Shown here: in pieces, positions 62,387-64,000 of the stretch
Layout of the letters: each line of letters begins with the position of its first letter
Numbering within the stretch: the first letter of the stretch is position 1
Assembly: GCF_006783905.1 (NCBI RefSeq)
Contig: NZ_VFPE01000001.1
Coordinates: forward strand, 62,001 to 126,000
Direction of reading: 5' to 3'
DNA: 64,000 nucleotides
From: Microbacterium kyungheense
GTDB taxonomy: Bacteria > Actinomycetota > Actinomycetes > Actinomycetales > Microbacteriaceae
Made by a program: the position numbers and the translations under genes
Notes under the pieces: model-generated
What the model saw: only the letters and a program-made list of their open reading frames with translations
The model's database searches: none
Told to the model about the DNA's origin: nothing

Positions 62387-62401
62387 GCTGCGCCTCCTCA
62401 C

Positions 62402-62505
62402 CGGCGTCCGGGAACGGTGTCCGCAAAAAACATCGGATCATTCGGTAGCGGAATCGAGATCGACAACATAATATTACGGCGTAAAGTAACTCCCGGAGGA
62501 TCGAG
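62402..62505. promoter_or_regulatory. divergent AT-rich control region with a TTACG-G-CGTAA palindrome
   Basis: TTACGGCGTAA (62474-62484) is a perfect 11-bp palindrome in an AT-rich block with TAATAT (62469-62474) and TAAAGT (62482-62487) -10-like hexamers for the permease genes. It likely controls both the GH110-like gene and the transporter. A GGAGGAT site precedes ATG 62506. Confidence 0.5.
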
Positions 62506-63480
62506 ATGACGCTCAGTGTCGAGCCGGCGCCGCCCGTCGAGGCGGTGATCGAGCAGCCGAGGCGCGTGACGAATCGCAGCAGATTCACCCGCAGCCTGCG
62601 GCGCTACTGGCAGCTGTACCTGCTCCTGCTGCTGCCCATCGTGTGGTTCATCGTGTTCCGGTACGTGCCGATGGCCAACGCGGTGATCGCGTTCAAGAAC
62701 TACAACCCGATCGACGGAGTGTGGGGGAGCCCGTGGGTCGGGTTCGACAACTTCGAGCGGCTGTTCCGCAACCCGGTGTTCCCTCGCCTGGTCGCCAACA
62801 CGTTCATCCTCGCCGCGTACACGCTGATCGCGAGCCTGCCGCTGCCCATCGTGCTGGCCCTCGCGCTCAACGAGGTGCGGCTGCGATTCTTCACGCGCAC
62901 CGTGCAGCTGGTGACGTACGCGCCCTACTTCATCTCGACCGTCGTGATCGTGTCGATGACGATCCTGCTGCTCTCGCCCCGCGTGGGACTGCTCGGCCGC
63001 ACCTTCAGCTTCTTCGGCGCCGGACAGGTGGACCTGCTGGCCGACGCCGACTTCTTCCGGCACATCTACGTCGCGACCGACCTGTGGACGACCACCGGCT
63101 ACTCGGCGGTGATCTACCTCGCGGCGCTCGCGTCGGTCGACGTGTCGCTGTACGAGGCGGCGAAGATCGACGGGGCATCGCGCCTGCAGAAGATCCGCCA
63201 CGTCGACCTGCCGGCGCTCATGCCGACGGCGACGATCATCCTCATCCTCGGCGTCGGCAACATCATGGCCATCGGCTTCGAGAAGGCGTTCCTGTTCCAG
63301 AACGCCCTCAACCTCTCGACGTCCGAGATCATCCCCACGTACGTCTACAAGACGGGCATCCTCAACGCCAACTTCAGCCTCGGGGCGACGATCGGGCTCT
63401 TCAACGCCGTGATCAGCCTCGTGCTGCTGCTCGTCGTCAACACCGTGTCCAAGCGGGTCACAGGAAGCGGGCTGTGGTGA
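62506..63480 (+). CDS. sugar ABC transporter permease, LplB-like
   Basis: A 324-residue permease with 6 helices: WQLYLLLLLPIVWFIVFRYV, VPMANAVIAFKNYNPIDGVW, FVRLFRNPVFPRL-like FERLFRNPVFPRL, LNEVRLRFFTRTVQLVTYAP, and the EAA loop LYEAAKIDGASRLQKIRHVD. The long N-terminus and this EAA loop are typical of the LplB/YtcP/YteP branch, which imports oligogalacturonate- or rhamnogalacturonan-type sugars. The partner binding protein and ATPase are not in the window. Confidence 0.88.
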   Translation: MTLSVEPAPPVEAVIEQPRRVTNRSRFTRSLRRYWQLYLLLLLPIVWFIVFRYVPMANAVIAFKNYNPIDGVWGSPWVGFDNFERLFRNPVFPRLVANTFILAAYTLIASLPLPIVLALALNEVRLRFFTRTVQLVTYAPYFISTVVIVSMTILLLSPRVGLLGRTFSFFGAGQVDLLADADFFRHIYVATDLWTTTGYSAVIYLAALASVDVSLYEAAKIDGASRLQKIRHVDLPALMPTATIILILGVGNIMAIGFEKAFLFQNALNLSTSEIIPTYVYKTGILNANFSLGATIGLFNAVISLVLLLVVNTVSKRVTGSGLW

Positions 63481-64000
63481 GCAGCGTCATCAGCAAGCAG
63501 GCCGAGCTCGTCGAAGAGGCGGCCGTCGGTGCCGCCGCCGCGTCCTCGCTGTCCGGTGCGCGCGGCCGCGGCCGACGCGCCCCGCGAGGCGTGAAGATCA
63601 AAGAGACCCGCGCCGACCGCGCCTTCGTGACGGTGGCCTACGTGCTGCTGACCGTGTTCCTGCTGGTCGTGCTGCTTCCGCTGCTCAACATCGTCGCGAG
63701 CTCGCTGTCGAGCCCGCACGCGGTGTCGTCCGGTCAGGTTCTCTTCTGGCCCATCGACATCACGTTCCGCGGATACACCGAGGCCCTCGGCAATCCGGCG
63801 ATCGTCCGGGGCTTCGCCAACTCGGTCTTCTACACCGTCGTCGGCACGGTGATCAGCGTCGCCGGCACCGTCGCCATCGCCTACCCCCTGTCGCGGCAGA
63901 ACCTCTTCGGCCGCAAGGTGCTCACCGGCGCCGTCGTGTTCACGATGCTCTTCAGCGGCGGCGTGATCCCCATGTACCTCGTGGTGCAGTCCCTCGGTCT
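63477..64000 (+). CDS. sugar ABC transporter permease, YtcP-like (partial)
   Basis: The first 174 codons of a second permease, starting with GTG 63477 which overlaps the preceding stop (GTGA). A disordered N-terminus (about 1-45) precedes the first helix (FVTVAYVLLTVFLLVVLLPL), NIVASSLSSPHAVSSGQVLF, a family-typical FWPIDITFRGYTEAL, the second helix, and TMLFSGGVIPMYLVVQSLGL. It runs off the window. Confidence 0.88.
   Translation, partial: MSSVISKQAELVEEAAVGAAAASSLSGARGRGRRAPRGVKIKETRADRAFVTVAYVLLTVFLLVVLLPLLNIVASSLSSPHAVSSGQVLFWPIDITFRGYTEALGNPAIVRGFANSVFYTVVGTVISVAGTVAIAYPLSRQNLFGRKVLTGAVVFTMLFSGGVIPMYLVVQSLG

Overview
The window is high-GC actinobacterial DNA, most likely from Microbacteriaceae and plausibly Microbacterium. 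This is inferred from the very high G+C, a DUF222/HNH endonuclease gene, DUF2510 and DUF427 proteins, several apparently leaderless starts, and many intergenic hairpins built on GGATGCCG/CGGCATCC. No rRNA, tRNA, CRISPR array, insertion sequence or prophage was found. The genes are chromosomal, mostly monocistronic or in short operons.

Layout. 1-14300: a truncated LuxR-type ATPase regulator, an alpha/beta hydrolase divergent from an ECF sigma factor with a missing C-terminal domain, small housekeeping and hypothetical genes, a Fic protein with a palindromic operator, a membrane-anchored von Willebrand A protein, and a divergent HspR-like/Hsp20 heat-shock pair. 14301-21104: an MBL hydrolase/SRPBCC/ArsR operon, an AraC/phytanoyl-CoA-dioxygenase pair, a DmdC-type acyl-CoA dehydrogenase with overlapping palindromes at its promoter, and a decayed PIN toxin beside its HTH antitoxin. 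21249-23614: a flavohemoglobin, a DivIVA-like coiled-coil protein and a truncated globin in one operon. 23680-30129: a flavodoxin-type reductase/CBS pair, DUF72, a ThuA + Gfo/Idh/MocA pair, an HNH endonuclease gene broken by an in-frame TGA, and a PEP-mutase-type lyase. 30341-32683: an MFS exporter with its TetR regulator.

32685-43661 looks like a galactoside-use region: a DeoR/LacI chimeric repressor faces a secreted 1819-residue multidomain GH59 enzyme, followed by an aldo/keto reductase, an IlvD/Edd-type dehydratase and a zinc alcohol dehydrogenase, which could form an oxidative sugar pathway. At the right edge a GH110-like alpha-galactosidase and sugar ABC permeases (60680-64000) continue the same theme.

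43816-58899 looks like an organosulfur-scavenging supercluster: a YeiH-family exporter with a divergent LysR regulator, an FMN reductase, four flavin-dependent (LLM) monooxygenases, a MetY-like sulfhydrylase nested among them, a DUF427 protein, and a complete peptide-type ABC importer. Five genes of the monooxygenase operon are joined by ATGA start/stop overlaps.

A striking non-coding feature is a set of two-tier intergenic palindromes. Three (about 40499, 40673 and 43703) share an ACAGGTCAACCG...CGGTTGACCTGT stem and a GCAGGAGG loop. Others at 18265, 30215 and 60615 have the same design but unrelated sequence.
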